Shown one piece after another: positions 10,801 to 22,236 of a stretch of 64,000 bases of DNA. Under the pieces are notes generated by a model that saw only the letters and a program-made list of their open reading frames with translations, made no database searches and was not told where the DNA came from. The stretch is from Vesta saturnalis (Eukaryota > Arthropoda > Insecta > Coleoptera > Lampyridae). Position 1 is the stretch's first letter; the number at the start of each line of letters is the position of its first letter. Made by a program: the position numbers and the translations under genes. The stretch is taken from contig JARFJB010000002.1 of the NCBI GenBank assembly GCA_036346205.1, positions 5,031,501-5,095,500 on the forward strand, in the 5' to 3' direction.

Positions 10801-11418
10801 CGGCCCACAGGAAGCAGTACTCGTCATCGTTCTTAACATTCACTACCGCATGCTTTACTGCTATGAAGTAAGGAACTTTAACGTAAGTCGAAAGACCACC
10901 TCTAAATGGAGTATAGCTATTAATATTCACCTTTAAATGTAAAACTTCGTGTAATGCCCAACCGGAATCCCTTTCCGAAAACTCCTCTAATTTTTTTTGT
11001 AATTTGTAATAAACGTTATTGTTATACCACTCACGCAAATTGGTGGAAATATCGATGGCATAATTTTTAATGGCAAAAGTCTTCAACTCGATAACATGAT
11101 TTTGAGGTTGCATGAAATTGCAGGCTAAAATGACATTGACCTTTAGCATCGTTTGCCTTAGCATTACTTTAACCTTTCGTGCAAAACTATTGTATGCATT
11201 TTGTAAAAAATAAGAGGGTCCTTAATGTTTGCTATATTGACTATAATGCCTGTAAGTAACCTACCATTAAAACATGAATCTATAGAGTACCAACCTAATT
11301 TATGTGTACGTTTTTTAGTGACCATACCACTACCTGTTTTCTCTGAAGCGTTCTTTAACCGTTTAAGTCTCACAAGATAACACTTTAACAATGATAAATT
11401 ACTTTCAAGTTTAAGCAA
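7857..11418 (-). pseudogene. Protein-primed family B DNA polymerase (PolB) of the Polinton, multiply frameshifted
   Basis: Leftward pieces in several frames cover the Polinton polymerase. An N-terminal region has an SGWALHEVLHLKVNIN block and a KHAVVNVKNDDEYCFLWAVV block (10571-11164). Exonuclease motifs follow: Exo I YADLES (about 10260), Exo II HNLSGYDSHF (about 9834), Exo III YSDLYLKTD (about 9400). Polymerase motif A-like DVNNLYG is at about 9090, then a palm segment at 8333-8617, and motif C YTDTDSL at about 8349. The C-terminus has a DDKR...W block and ends at TAA 7857-7859. Such enzymes replicate the linear element using a protein primer. The native N-terminus probably lies in ORF 11164-11418 or just upstream. 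Breaks lie between essentially every pair of pieces, so this copy is defective as sequenced. Confidence 0.8.
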
Positions 11419-12089
11419 ATTTTCACTTGCTTCTAAATAAATTTTATTTTGAATTATATCTTGAATAGCTTAATATTAGTGTTAATTATACGGATGTGCT
11501 TTACAAATTCATTTTGGTTTTAACAATGGAATAATACGTGTTGTTAAATTAACAATATCACTACTACGTGGTACAACCTCACTCATAGTTACCTTCAAAA
11601 CTGTATCCAACAATGCAAAAATATGAAGCACACGATCACACAGTCATGGACTTGTACAAATATTTTATTTATTATAACTGATATGTAAAGAAATAATAAT
11701 TTAAGTAACTGTAGAAGTACTTTAGGTTTACAATTACAGATATCACGAGTGCAATATACTGACTGGTACATAAATGCTGTTTATCGGTTTATATAGTCAT
11801 ATAAATCCCCCATTCAAGGTTAAATATTACAAACTTGTTATAACTTGTATTTGACCTTATGCAGCATACAAAACTCGACTTATATGAAATGAAATTTGAT
11901 ATTTTCACACTGTTTAGTTCATTGCCTTTAGATTGCGTATTCCAAGAGCTTCAGTTCAGAAAGATGCAGATATTGCACTTTCTTTAGTATTATCTTTAGT
12001 GGACGTTTACTGGTAATATCTAATAACCTAACATTGCTGACATGGCATGAAATACCTTTTCATGTCTAGATTATGATCATTCATCACCT
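11419..12089. other. Divergent intergenic stretch between PolB and the rightward small gene
   Basis: No convincing ORF is seen. The stretch is AT-rich and should contain the leftward promoter for PolB and the TATA-like box at 11800 for the rightward gene. I cannot identify a terminal inverted repeat of the Polinton here, because its other end is outside the window. Confidence 0.4.
11800..11811 (+). promoter_or_regulatory. Second TATAAAT-CCCCC box, facing right
   Basis: TATAAATCCCCC matches the 236-248 motif (TATAAATACCCCC) except for one base. It points away from PolB toward the small gene at 12.2-12.85 kb. The match suggests that the downstream gene is transcribed as part of the same element. 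Distance to the first plausible ATG is about 390 bp, which is long for a compact virus-like promoter. Confidence 0.35.
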
Positions 12090-12203
12090 TTGCTTAGCAC
12101 AATAGTAACCACTTACACTTTTTTGTACACGTTAAAAATTTACATGTATATAATAATAATTTTATTTCAATATTCAGTAGTTACATACATACTATACAGA
12201 CAA

Positions 12204-12846
12204 AATGGCATCAAACAGCAAACGCTCAAAACTGTCACTACGAAAGAAGAAAGCCAACATACTGCAAGACGTATTAGTGTGTCAAAACAAGTTGAGCCAC
12301 TTGTAAGTGAAAATGAGATACCAATCATCTCTATACGCGACAGTGATGTAGATGACGATGACCTTGCGAGGTTTTTGAAAAGTAAGTATTCCTTGTTAAT
12401 GTATTGTTTTCATGTGATTTCCTTAATAAATATATTATTAACCAAACCAATTATTTTGTAGCATCACCAAACCACAGTTGTAGCTTCACCACCACTGCAG
12501 CCACACTCCTCCAATATGGAGGAATTGAAGCTTCACTACCACCCACCAGAACACTCTCCAATATGGAGGAAAAAATTTAGAAATAATACGACCAGTGTGT
12601 TCACCATCACCACCATCACAAGCAATATCTCAGGATCCTACAGACTTGCAACAATTTAAAATAAAAAGTGTTAGGTGGTTGCAGAACATTTTAACAACAT
12701 ACATTAATTCTGAGAAATCAGAAGTGGCAAAAGTGGAGCGCTTAAATAGTGAGCTGGCTGCAGCGAACCACAAGTTACAAGTTGCACGACAGAACATTAA
12801 AAATACGCAAAATGCGTTAGGAATATTGGATAGTTTAGACATTTAA
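12204..12846 (+). CDS. Small two-exon gene of unknown function with coiled-coil C-terminus
   Basis: A plausible start is ATG 12204, with a basic N-terminus (MASNSKRSKLSLRKK). The frame that continues to the splice site is offset from it, so a frameshift near 12240-12260 must be assumed. Exon 1 ends at 12381 in an acidic SDVDDDDLARFLK segment with a consensus GTAAGT donor. A matching acceptor TTTTGTAG precedes 12462, giving an 80-nt intron. Exon 2 is Ser/Pro/Thr-rich, then a frame at 12595-12846 ends in a coiled coil (EVAKVERLNSELAAANHKLQVA). An AATAAA follows at 12890. The product could be a DNA-binding or scaffold protein; I do not recognise it. It may belong to the Polinton or to the host. 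Confidence 0.4.
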
Positions 12847-12889
12847 GTTAGTTTATAATTAGGTACTAAGTAGTGTTGTGATTTTTTTC

Positions 12890-12895
12890 AATAAA
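12890..12895 (+). terminator. Polyadenylation signal of the small two-exon gene
   Basis: AATAAA lies 44 bp after the TAA of the coiled-coil ORF, a normal distance for a metazoan poly(A) signal. Confidence 0.45.
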
Positions 12896-12899
12896 ATTT

Positions 12900-14095
12900 T
12901 TTATACTTTATTATTTTCATTAACACATATATATAAAGAAAGTTAAGTCGAAGTTATAAGTGAAGAAAAGATTAGTGTTAAAATTTTCATTTGAAACATA
13001 ACCTCTAAAATATGAATTTAATGCATAAAAATAAGATATTCAATTTCAGTATATCATTGAATATACATATGATTTTATATATCTCAATTTGTTGTGTAAA
13101 TAGTGCGGACAATCAAATTTTCTTAATGAAAGATGCAGGCCAATTACTTATGCAACAATTGCACTTTTGCATATCATTCTACATTTCTTTTATTTATAGT
13201 TAAATTAAAAATTACACTCATACATAACTTGATTGATATTCCATTTAAAATTATAGGCTTTTTTATATGTACAAGCTTGATTCACCATTTAAATGAAGTT
13301 AGTTATGATTTAATGTTATAAATAGAAAAATTACAACATATTTGTATTAAAATTTAATGTTATAAATAGAACAAATTACTACATAATTGTATTTACAAAT
13401 AAAATGTGATTTATTTTATTATAAAACAGATAAAATTTAAATGAGTAAGTTTAATGTTGATTAACTTAATAATACACTAAGAAGGTTATTGCAAAATATC
13501 ATGCTTATAAAGAAAGTGTGAAAATATAATACAGTTAAAAGAAGAAAGTTTGCCTTAAATAAAAGTCAAAACAGTTCTCAAATGCATGTAAATCTGAAAA
13601 CTTTACGCCATGGATTTATGCAATACAAATGACACAATTGCATTCATATATATTTTTACAAATCCTGTTTCAAAGTTATAATGTAAATTGATGACATAGA
13701 AATAGAATGTTCGCTAAATGCTTTCACAGCAAAATAACTGCGTTCATTATCCTACAATGATTATTAACGCTGCACCGAAAATTACAAGTCATGTTTTAAG
13801 TGTTGTTTTAAAATTGAATTGGGCAATTTAAAGAGCATTTTGATACATTAAATGGATAAATTGCATGCATATGTTTCTTCTGAGCTTACGTAAGTACAAA
13901 AAGGTGTGTTTTAAGTGCTTTTTGTTGTTTCAAAATGGAATTGGCTAATTTAAGTGTAATTTTTTCATATTTCGAAAAATTATTACATCAAATGATAGAT
14001 TGTCACTTCTAAAACACAACTGCGCTGAAAAAAATTATTTTTGCTCGGAATTAGGCGAAAAATTTAAATTTTTAGAGCGCAATTTTCTAGGACTT
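12900..14095. other. AT-rich stretch without a recognised gene
   Basis: Only short, low-complexity ORFs are present (for example at 13012-13321). A 44-bp direct repeat containing TTTAATGTTATAAATAGA occurs at about 13308 and 13352. Nothing else stands out. Confidence 0.5.
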
Positions 14096-14097
14096 TA

Positions 14098-14570
14098 GTT
14101 CTTTTTTTTTTTTTGGAATTTTAAACTGCTATTATTGGCGCTCTTATTTATTGAACCTATATACGAAAATTCAGAATTTTTGGGTAAAGAATTATCGAGT
14201 TGTGATTTATTAAGCAATTAACAACTTTCAATTTCATATTCTTTAGTTGGTAAAACAAATTTTTTTTATCACATTTTGGGGACATTTTCGAAACTGCTAT
14301 TATTGGCGCTCTTATTTATTGGATCTGTATACGAAATTTCAGAATTTTTGGGTAAAGGATAATCGAGTTGTGATTTATTAAGCAATTAACGTTCAGTTAC
14401 GTATTAGTTTAATTCATAAAACAAAATTTTTTTATCAAATTTCTTTTTTGGGGAATTTTTGAAACTGCTATTATTGGCGCTCTTATTTATTGGACCTATA
14501 TACGAAAATTCAGAATTTTGGGTAAAGAATTATCGAGTTGTGATTTATTAAACGATTAAATGGATATTTA
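14098..14570 (+). repeat. Three tandem copies of a roughly 170-bp repeat
   Basis: The sequence AAACTGCTATTATTGGCGCT recurs at about 14123, 14291 and 14462, spaced 168 and 171 bp. Each copy also carries TTATTTATTG, a CAGAATTTTTGGGTAAAG block and an ATCGAGTTGTGATTTATTAA block. Copies are about 85-90 percent alike by eye. This looks like a short satellite or minisatellite array, with no coding capacity. Confidence 0.75.
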
Positions 14571-14939
14571 CATATAACTATCATTACTATCACTATTGTA
14601 ATTACTTATTCACTTTTTAAAGCGTCTTTCGTTCAAATTACAATGCCTTTATATCATGGCACATTCACTCGAAGTTGCATCATTTTCTTTTTACCTCATA
14701 CAGCTCTAAATCTACCTCAATTTTTTATTTCCTTGATTAACACCTCGAGTCTTTTCCTTCTCATCAATACTTAATAATTCTTTTTCTCTTTTATCATTCT
14801 TATTACTTTCACCATTTCTAGCAATGAAAAGTTTACTGAATCATGCAATCCCGGAGAAGCCTTTTATTATAAACATGCATCCTTTCAAAACTGCTAACTT
14901 ACTCAAAAACTTTAGATTTATAAGAATGATTACCTTGCA

Positions 14940-15260
14940 ACTTCTATTTTAGCTTTTCACCTTGACCTTTTATATTTCTAAGAAACCACCATAAGTCAAT
15001 AACCTTTGACCTTCAAAACTATTTTTGATTTATGATTACCTTGCAACTTTTAGCTTTGACCTTGACCAACTACATTTTAAATCTCGCTTAAAGTTCGACC
15101 TTGAGCTCCAAAAGCTTGATTTCACCACCAGAGGGCAGTGACTCCAAAATTTAAATCCCAAAAACATGCTTGAGACGTGGAGCGCGTTCTGGCATCACGA
15201 GAAAACTCACTTGACCTTGAAATAAATCCCATAAGATTTACATGGGTGACCTTGAACTGA
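14940..15260. repeat. Cluster of TGACCTTGA motifs
   Basis: TGACCTTGA occurs exactly at about 15053, 15211 and 15247, with near matches at about 14960, 15006 and 15096. The reverse complement, TCAAGGTCA, is the extended half-site bound by FTZ-F1/SF-1 and ERR nuclear receptors. The cluster may be a binding array or a degenerate short repeat; sequence alone does not decide. Confidence 0.4.
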
Positions 15261-15299
15261 TCCAGGATCGGCCCCATATTACTACTTAATGTTTAAATA

Positions 15300-17200
15300 A
15301 TTTTAAAATTATATTTTATATTTTTGACAAAAAAAATGGTAAATAGGTTGGTCTAAAAGTTACATGTATTGTATTCGACGTAAATATTTAATTGAAAAAT
15401 GTTTGATTCCAACTCCAGCTTTTCCGCTTTAAGAAGAAAGCAGGTGGCAGAAGAATACAAAAAACACCGTAATTATGTAAGAGATATGTATACATATCAA
15501 AATTTTAGTTATAAAAAAATTAAGTGCGTTTTTGCGAAATGTAAAATTTGCACTATAATTCGCTGTTGCTTACCTACCGCAGAGAAAAATTTCTGATAAA
15601 ATATATGCGTTGCCATGGTGACCTGTCAAAAAAAACTACTTTGGTGTGAAATTTTCACTTGTAATCATCCTAGTGAAGACGAGGGATAATTTTTTCAAAA
15701 CATTCTTGAACGAAAAGAAATTTCCGGTAATTAATTAAAGCCTAATCGCGTTACCGTGTACGTGTACGCATCTGTTATTATGCCCGTATTAGTTCCTTAT
15801 AAACTACAAATTACATCTATAAATTATAAAGTCAACAAATTGGTAAGGTACATACAAAATTCGAGTAATGTATAATTTCGCAATTGTATTTTTTAGGTTA
15901 TATTTGTTACTGTCAATTGCCAGTATTGCCAACTTAATTTCAAGAGGTATGAAATTTTAAAAAGTACAACAGTTTTGTTTATTAATTTTAATAACAATTA
16001 TTGACGTGGGCACAAAAAGTCTTGTGTCACTCTGCCATAAATTGGTTTACTCGTACTCACAGCCACCCATTTTTTGGCCTTGTAATCCAAATAACTATTG
16101 CAGAGAAGCCAAAAGTGAGGTCTGATTGTAAAGCAAATTATTAAAAATGGGCGTGATTAAAAAAATCTTAAGCGAACTTAAAGAAAAAGTTGATCAGCAA
16201 ACTTAAATGTAGGAATAAAAAGTATAAAAAATATTAGCAATGAAGGTGTAGCAGTATATTGTGAAAATGGAAAAGATGTGCAGTAGTTATTGCATGACCT
16301 TAAATTTGTTTTTTGGTTGACAGTGTTTCATCGTGTAATGCCTTACGTTTATATTTTATATTCCCAGATGCAAAAAAGGGCTACTGATTCCGTTGCCATA
16401 AAACGATGCATTACTGAGTTTTAAACAACCATTCATTGATAGGACTTAGTTTTAGCAGCAAAGAAGTGAATAATAGAACACTCCTAGTTAGAAAAGGATT
16501 ACTTAATGTGTGTAGTTTAGAAAAACATGATCTAAGATGCTTGTGCTATTTATACTACAGATAAAGTAACTTGGAAAGTAGACGCAATAGCCTATATGAA
16601 AGTTTCAGATTATAATAGACAAATTAATCCCAAAGGTTATTATTAAGAATATCGAAAAGTACAAAAAATGGTTTTCATATGAAATACTTCAGGAAATTAA
16701 ATACCGCGATACTGTGTAAAAGGATTTGTTTTCACGAGAGATGTAAATGACTGGAGAAATTATGCAATGTATACATAATTAATTCAAAATACAAAAAAGA
16801 GGTACTTTGAAAATGCGATAGATCGCAATAGAGGTGAACCTAGAAAAGCTTGAAATATTTAATACCAGGAAGAAATAAGATGATCTACAGTGACACAGAT
16901 AACGTCAGCATCACATGGGAAAATTTTGTATTAATGACTAGGTGAAATTTGACTTTGACGTCAGTTGGTACTTGGAATTTAATCCAAAATTACATAGAAA
17001 ATTTCAACCTGTTGCTCTTGGGTGTTTGTCAAATTTGACATTTAAAAAAATAAATGGCCAAAAAAATGAGTTTTTTTGGCAGGATTTTGAAAAACTTTAT
17101 TTGAAAACGTTGTTTCTTTTTTAATTCTAAGTATGTATACCAATTTCAGACACATAGGTTAAATTTGATTTTTTTTGGCCTCTTGTCAAAACAAGAGCAA
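15300..17200. other. No recognisable gene
   Basis: Short interrupted frames at about 16140-16880 could be remnants of a retroelement ORF, but I see no diagnostic motif. The rest is AT-rich spacer. Confidence 0.4.
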
Positions 17201-17202
17201 AC

Positions 17203-17993
17203 AAACGGATGCTATGGTCGGGCCGGCGAGAGGTGTCTTATGACTCATCTTTTAGTAAAGTATGGTTTAACATTTGAAAAACGTATGTCATTATTGGTTC
17301 ATATAGTTGGTAATTTTGAACACCAACAAAACATCGTTAATGTTTCTAGGTTAGTTTCAAATTTAAGCCGCGCTGTCAAATTTAAATAGTGAAAATTATT
17401 AGCGTATCTGGATAATGGAAGTTAAAGGTAAACTTGTCACCCCGTTATCGCGTTCCATCTCGAAATAATGCAGTATATTCATTAACATTACTTGAGTTTG
17501 GCTTTTCGAAGATTTACCTTTTAATGACATCATTATTTGCTGCAAAATAAATAATTGCATTCAATCAATTGGAAATACATTTTGCATTATAAACTTGCCT
17601 CATAATAGTGTATATTAATAATAATAGTTTTGAAAAAAAACTGTTGTTTACAAATGCAATGGAAACTAATAAATTACGAAGCGAAAGATAAATTTATTAT
17701 TATAACTACAGAACACGATGCGATTATACGAAACGAAATAAGAATAATTTGAGGTTAAATAGCCAAGAAGACATCTGACAGCGTCATGCGCTTTGACTTT
17801 AGAATCGACATACGTTTTAAGTCCTGCATTTAAAATATATAGCAGACGTATAAATTATAACCCTTCTTTCTTTAAGTGGGAACTTCGCACTAAGATAAAG
17901 GGAAATAGATGCATTTCACAGTAATAATTATATCCCCATTCTCGAGTCCGCCATGAGACACCTCTCCCCGGCGCTACTATAGTCCATTTGGTA
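17203..17993. mobile_element. MITE-like element with imperfect terminal inverted repeats
   Basis: The ends at about 17203-17250 and 17945-17993 are imperfect inverted copies sharing a GAGAGGTGTCT core, a CCGGC-type flank and an outer CTAT/ATAG block. The roughly 700-bp interior has no transposase. GC content of the ends is higher than the surroundings. This fits a non-autonomous DNA transposon or a cut-down element, but target-site duplications were not established. Confidence 0.4.
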
Positions 17994-18613
17994 ATGAAAT
18001 ATTTAGCTGATGGTAATAAATTCATTTAAATTTATCGATCCAATTATTAGTTTTTAAGGAAAAAAGAATCATTTAGCTGATCTGAAACCAATTTCAGTCA
18101 GCAGGTCCTCGATACAAAAATATAATGAAGCAAGTCTAAGATGTTGATTTGAAGTAAAAAGTTTCGCTGCGTAAACAAGACGGCTGAAAGCCAAAAAGAT
18201 ACACGAAAATAAGATAACAAGTTTGCTGGAAGCGAGAAAGGTCCTCGGAAGAAAGATGGCGGAAAGCCAAAAGAACACCAGATTGTTAGCAACGCATTTA
18301 AAATAGGCTTATTTTCAAAGTGTCAACCTCACGGTAAAAGGATACGCCTGACGAAAATGTCACCCCAAAATACCGGTACACCCAGCATCAACCGAAGTGG
18401 ACCCTAGATACTACTGCAGCCCTCAATACAAGATGCTGATCGAAACCGGGCAAAGTTACAGTTTTAAATAACACAGGGTTCTGAGCACCGTTTCTAGTAT
18501 CAGGTTAGACAGTTTGAGATTGTCCGAAACCCCATTTACATCTTAGACTTGCATCATGCTTCGGTAAAAATAAAGCAAATGTACAACCGCGTCACACACT
18601 CTTTATTGAAAAC

Positions 18614-18751
18614 AGTCAAACGTCTGGAGACAATTTGGTCTAGCACCTGTGTATGAACATCTCAAGACTTGAAGCTTGTTTCACAACAAATAATACAAGT
18701 CTAAGATGGTCAAAATGGTCAAACGCCTGGGGGCAATTTGGTCTTAGTACC
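18614..18751 (+). repeat. 103-bp-spaced direct repeat
   Basis: GTCAAACGTCTGGAGACAATTTGGTC near 18614 is repeated with three or four changes near 18717. It is probably two monomers of a degenerate tandem repeat. Confidence 0.5.
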
Positions 18752-18911
18752 TCAACTGATATAAACATTGTAAACCTTTACTCAATTAACACACACTTGC
18801 TATACGTTAAATCGTACATTTATTGTTATGTACTTATTATTAAAATTGGGTAAAATAAAACCCGTCTTGTTTTCAGTTAGTAACTTTCAAGCTGTGATTT
18901 GATCAACATAG

Positions 18912-19131
18912 GTGAATTCGCCCCATTATGAACCCACAGCTGAAGATATTCGCGATTTAGAGGTAAATTATTATTGTATAACAACCTGAAGATGAAGACG
19001 CAGAAGAAGATGAAGAAAGCGAGTCTAAGAGTGGGAGTAAAGTTAATGTTAGCACAGACATCGAGAAACCAGTGGACAAAGGAGGGATAGCTTTAAAACT
19101 ACCAGATAAGGAGTGTATCAGCTGCTGCTGA
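18912..19131 (+). pseudogene. Possible exon fragments encoding an acidic peptide
   Basis: Frame 18912-18962, flanked by AG and GTAAAT, encodes VNSPHYEPTAEDIRDLE. Frame 18982-19131 encodes an acidic, Glu/Asp/Ser-rich 49-residue peptide to TGA. The two are separated by only about 20 bp, so no ordinary intron fits between them and a stop interrupts. They may be part of a decayed gene copy. I do not recognise a family. Confidence 0.2.
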
Positions 19132-19327
19132 TACACGAGATGCGATTGTATGTAATCTTAAAAATAGTAATATTATGTAATTTATAAACCCACGTCAGTA
19201 TGTGTATTACTATTAATTCTTATAAAATCAGGTTTTGTAGATATTGATTTACGTATAATAAATTATTAAAACCCCCTTTATCTTTTTATTACTGGTATAT
19301 CAATTACAGGAAACTCCTACTTCCCAT

Positions 19328-20430
19328 GAGACCCTAATTTCGGAATGCTATTTCAAATTTTAAGCTTTTCCGCCTTCCATTACATTTAAAATATACCGCT
19401 AGGTGGAACCACGATCAGACCGTATAAATCTACAATTAGCTTTTTACAAAATACACAACTAGATAACGCGACAAACAAATAAGGGAGCCACTGCAGTGGG
19501 GCTAAGACTCTGACAAGTTTAACGAGTCCTGTGGTGTCTTATAAGTTGATATGGGGCTCTAGTATTAGAATGGTATTTCAAATTTTAAGTTTTCCCTTCA
19601 TAACAATTACAGAAATTTACATCTACTTTTAAAACATATCAGTAGATGGAGTCACGGCGAATGTCATTTCAAACTTTAAGTTTTCCCGCCTTCCGTTACT
19701 TTTAAAACGGCACCGCGACCAGACCTTGTTACAGAAATCTGCAATTAGCTTTTTACAAAATACACTACTAGATGACACCATTCTCCCAATACTTCTAAAA
19801 TGTCTAGATGGAACCCTACTACAGAAATCTACAAACTAGATGGCGACACAAACAATCAAACAAACAAGGGGCCACTCTAGTGGGCCTAAAATTCTGTGAC
19901 AAGTTTAAGAGTCCTGACGATGTCTTATGAGGTAGTATGCGGGCCCCATTATTGGAATATTGTTTCAAATTCCCCACTATAACAGTTAAATCTACTTTTA
20001 AAATATACTACTAGGTGGAGCCACGATCAACCTCTATTATAGAAAACATTCATTAGTTTTAAAAGTGTACCACTAGATGGCATCACTAACAATCCGGGAG
20101 CTCGACAAGGGCGAAGACCTGAGAACAAGTTCCGGAGGCCTACAGCTGTCTTATGAGACAGTATGAGGGTTTCCTTATTAGAATACTATTTAAAATTTCT
20201 AATTTTCCCGCCATAATAAACAAGCGGACTCGACAAGGGGTCGGGCCGAAGACCCGGAGCCCTATGGCTGCCTGATGAGGTGGAATCGGGCCCTCTTATT
20301 AGAACACTATTTCAAATTTCAAGTTTTTCCGACATAACAATTACAGGGATTTACATCTACTTTTAAAAATATACCACTAGGTGGAGCCAAAATCAACCTC
20401 TATTACAGAAAACATTCATTAGTTTTAAAA
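19328..20430 (+). repeat. Degenerate repeat array (five related blocks)
   Basis: Blocks containing a polymorphic GGGCCC-TATTAGAATACTATTTCAAA core begin near 19328, 19555, 19937, 20163 and 20286. Each is followed by AAGTTTTCCC, an ACATCTACTTTTAAAA stretch and a CACTAGATGGxGCCAC-type segment. Unit spacing varies (about 120-380 bp), so copies have indels. No ORF of note. Confidence 0.6.
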
Positions 20431-21039
20431 ATTCACCACTAGATGGTGCCACAAATAAACCAACCACAATGCAGCGCCTTAGGTCTCCAACCAGAGCCTG
20501 AAGGCTGATCGGAGTCTAAGGCCCCAAACTGTTGATCCACATACTGAATCTGATATCTAAAAAGGAGATTCAATATGTTCAGAAACCAGTTGACGTGGTC
20601 TACCCTTATTCCCTCCAGCCAGAATGCTCGACCTGGAGAGTATGCGCGCGCAGACCACGACATTCCCCTAAAATTAAATACATGTCTGCATGCTCACATG
20701 TACTACATAACGCTAATTTTGGGAATCTAACTGACAAATTAATATCGAAACTCAAGAACGGTACAGAAATATAACGAAGTCACAAAAAACACGAATAAAC
20801 ACAAATAAACCAAAATGAAACTAGATTGAAGATAAAGAAGATGAAAACAATTCAACACGGGACCTTCATTAGCAAATTGTGACAAAAATGTCAGTAAAAC
20901 TCAAATTAATTGAAAAATGTACGTAAAAGCTTACGTTTTTTTTAAAATGTGAAAATTATATTGCATACTGATGCAACATTTTTGTAAAACTCAAGCATTG
21001 CAGAAACTTTAAACTTCTGGTGGAAATTCTAGGTAAACT
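20431..21039. other. No recognisable gene
   Basis: Only short shadow ORFs. GC content rises around 20580-20680 without a coding signal I can support. Confidence 0.4.
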
Positions 21040-21790
21040 ATTGCTAAATCGACTTATTAGCTCATTTTACAACTTTTGGCCAAGATCGGCGTCATGGCAG
21101 GATGTCTGTGTGTGTGTGCCTGTCTGTGTGTGCCTGTGGGGGGGGGGGTTATTAGGGTCAGTTTTTGGTTTCTAAAACAGCTGCATATTACAAAAATGTA
21201 AAAATAACTAGATATAGACCCTGAACATATCGATTAATTATATTCTATGCAATTTTCTGATATGACGCGAAATTAAGCGGCAAATTTTTTCATTATCTGA
21301 GTAACGATTAATTTTATAAGAAAAAGTGTAGATGTATTTTTTAAAGAAAATTAAATTTTACATAAGTTTTTTAATGTAAAGCGCAATGGATGGAAAAATT
21401 AAATAAATATGATTGAAAATGCTGAAGCTGTATTTCGATATTTTTATAGAAGCGGGAGGCTTTGGGATTTTTTTTACGTTAACATGTATTTATGTCTATT
21501 AATCTCTATCGGACATGAAGTTTTAAACGTTATTCTGACATAGATTGTTTTTGTTTTTACAATGTTGCCTGTTTTCGTTATGAACGTATAAAATAGGTTG
21601 CCAATTATCCTAAAAAAAATTTAATTAAAATTATTTCATTTCAGTTAGCATCTAAATGTCTATTAAGCTCTGTCTGGCATGAAGTTTTAAACGCCAGTTT
21701 GACATAGATTATTGTTTTGGGTTTCCTTTCGTAATGAACTTCTTACAAAAGAGGTTGCATAATTATCCTCTGTAAACGTTTACAGTATTT
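21040..21790 (+). repeat. Dispersed repeat family, copy 1, with an internal duplication
   Basis: The start (AAATCGACTTATTAGCTCA, a poly-GT/G stretch and a TTATTAGGGTCAGTTTTTGG block) is shared with 31135-31600 and, in part, with 62250-62330. Inside, a unit containing GACATGAAGTTTTAAACG is duplicated (about 21485-21640 and 21650-21780), each ending with a GGTTGC..AATTATCC block. Multiple scattered copies with the same boundaries indicate a non-autonomous transposon family; no coding region. Confidence 0.55.
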
Positions 21791-22236
21791 GTTGTCATTC
21801 ATACGTACAGCTAGATTTCAAAATCGAAATAATTTCTGTTCATTGTTAAAATTCTGTTATACTTGTATATTTATAACGGTGCGTGCAGTAACAGTAACTA
21901 AGTAAAATATTGATGGCTTGCATACACTGGTACGAAAATTCAACGTTATAGGGTGTGCCAATAATGGCCACCCAAGAGAAAAAAATTAATTTGGTATAGC
22001 AAAATGCCAACAAAAAATATTTAATTTTAACTTTTCTTGATAGTAGGGTATAACTTATTGTATCTAGGTTACATTTATTTACTAAAAAACCTTAAAAACA
22101 GTTTTTAGTACTAGAACAAAATATATAAAATAGCGTCAAATAACTCAGTAATGGCCACGACTACACTATTGTTGGTCACTACGTGTGCCAGTAATGGCCA
22201 TTACTTACAATAGTTATTTATGATACAAGTGTGTGA

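Noticed and set aside
11640..11830. Right terminal inverted repeat of the Polinton
   Set aside because: The left terminus is outside the window, so there is nothing to compare; no AG...CT terminus could be fixed.
16140..16880. Possible retroelement gag/ORF1 remnant
   Set aside because: Fragmented frames with no zinc knuckle or other diagnostic motif; the resemblance was too weak to call.
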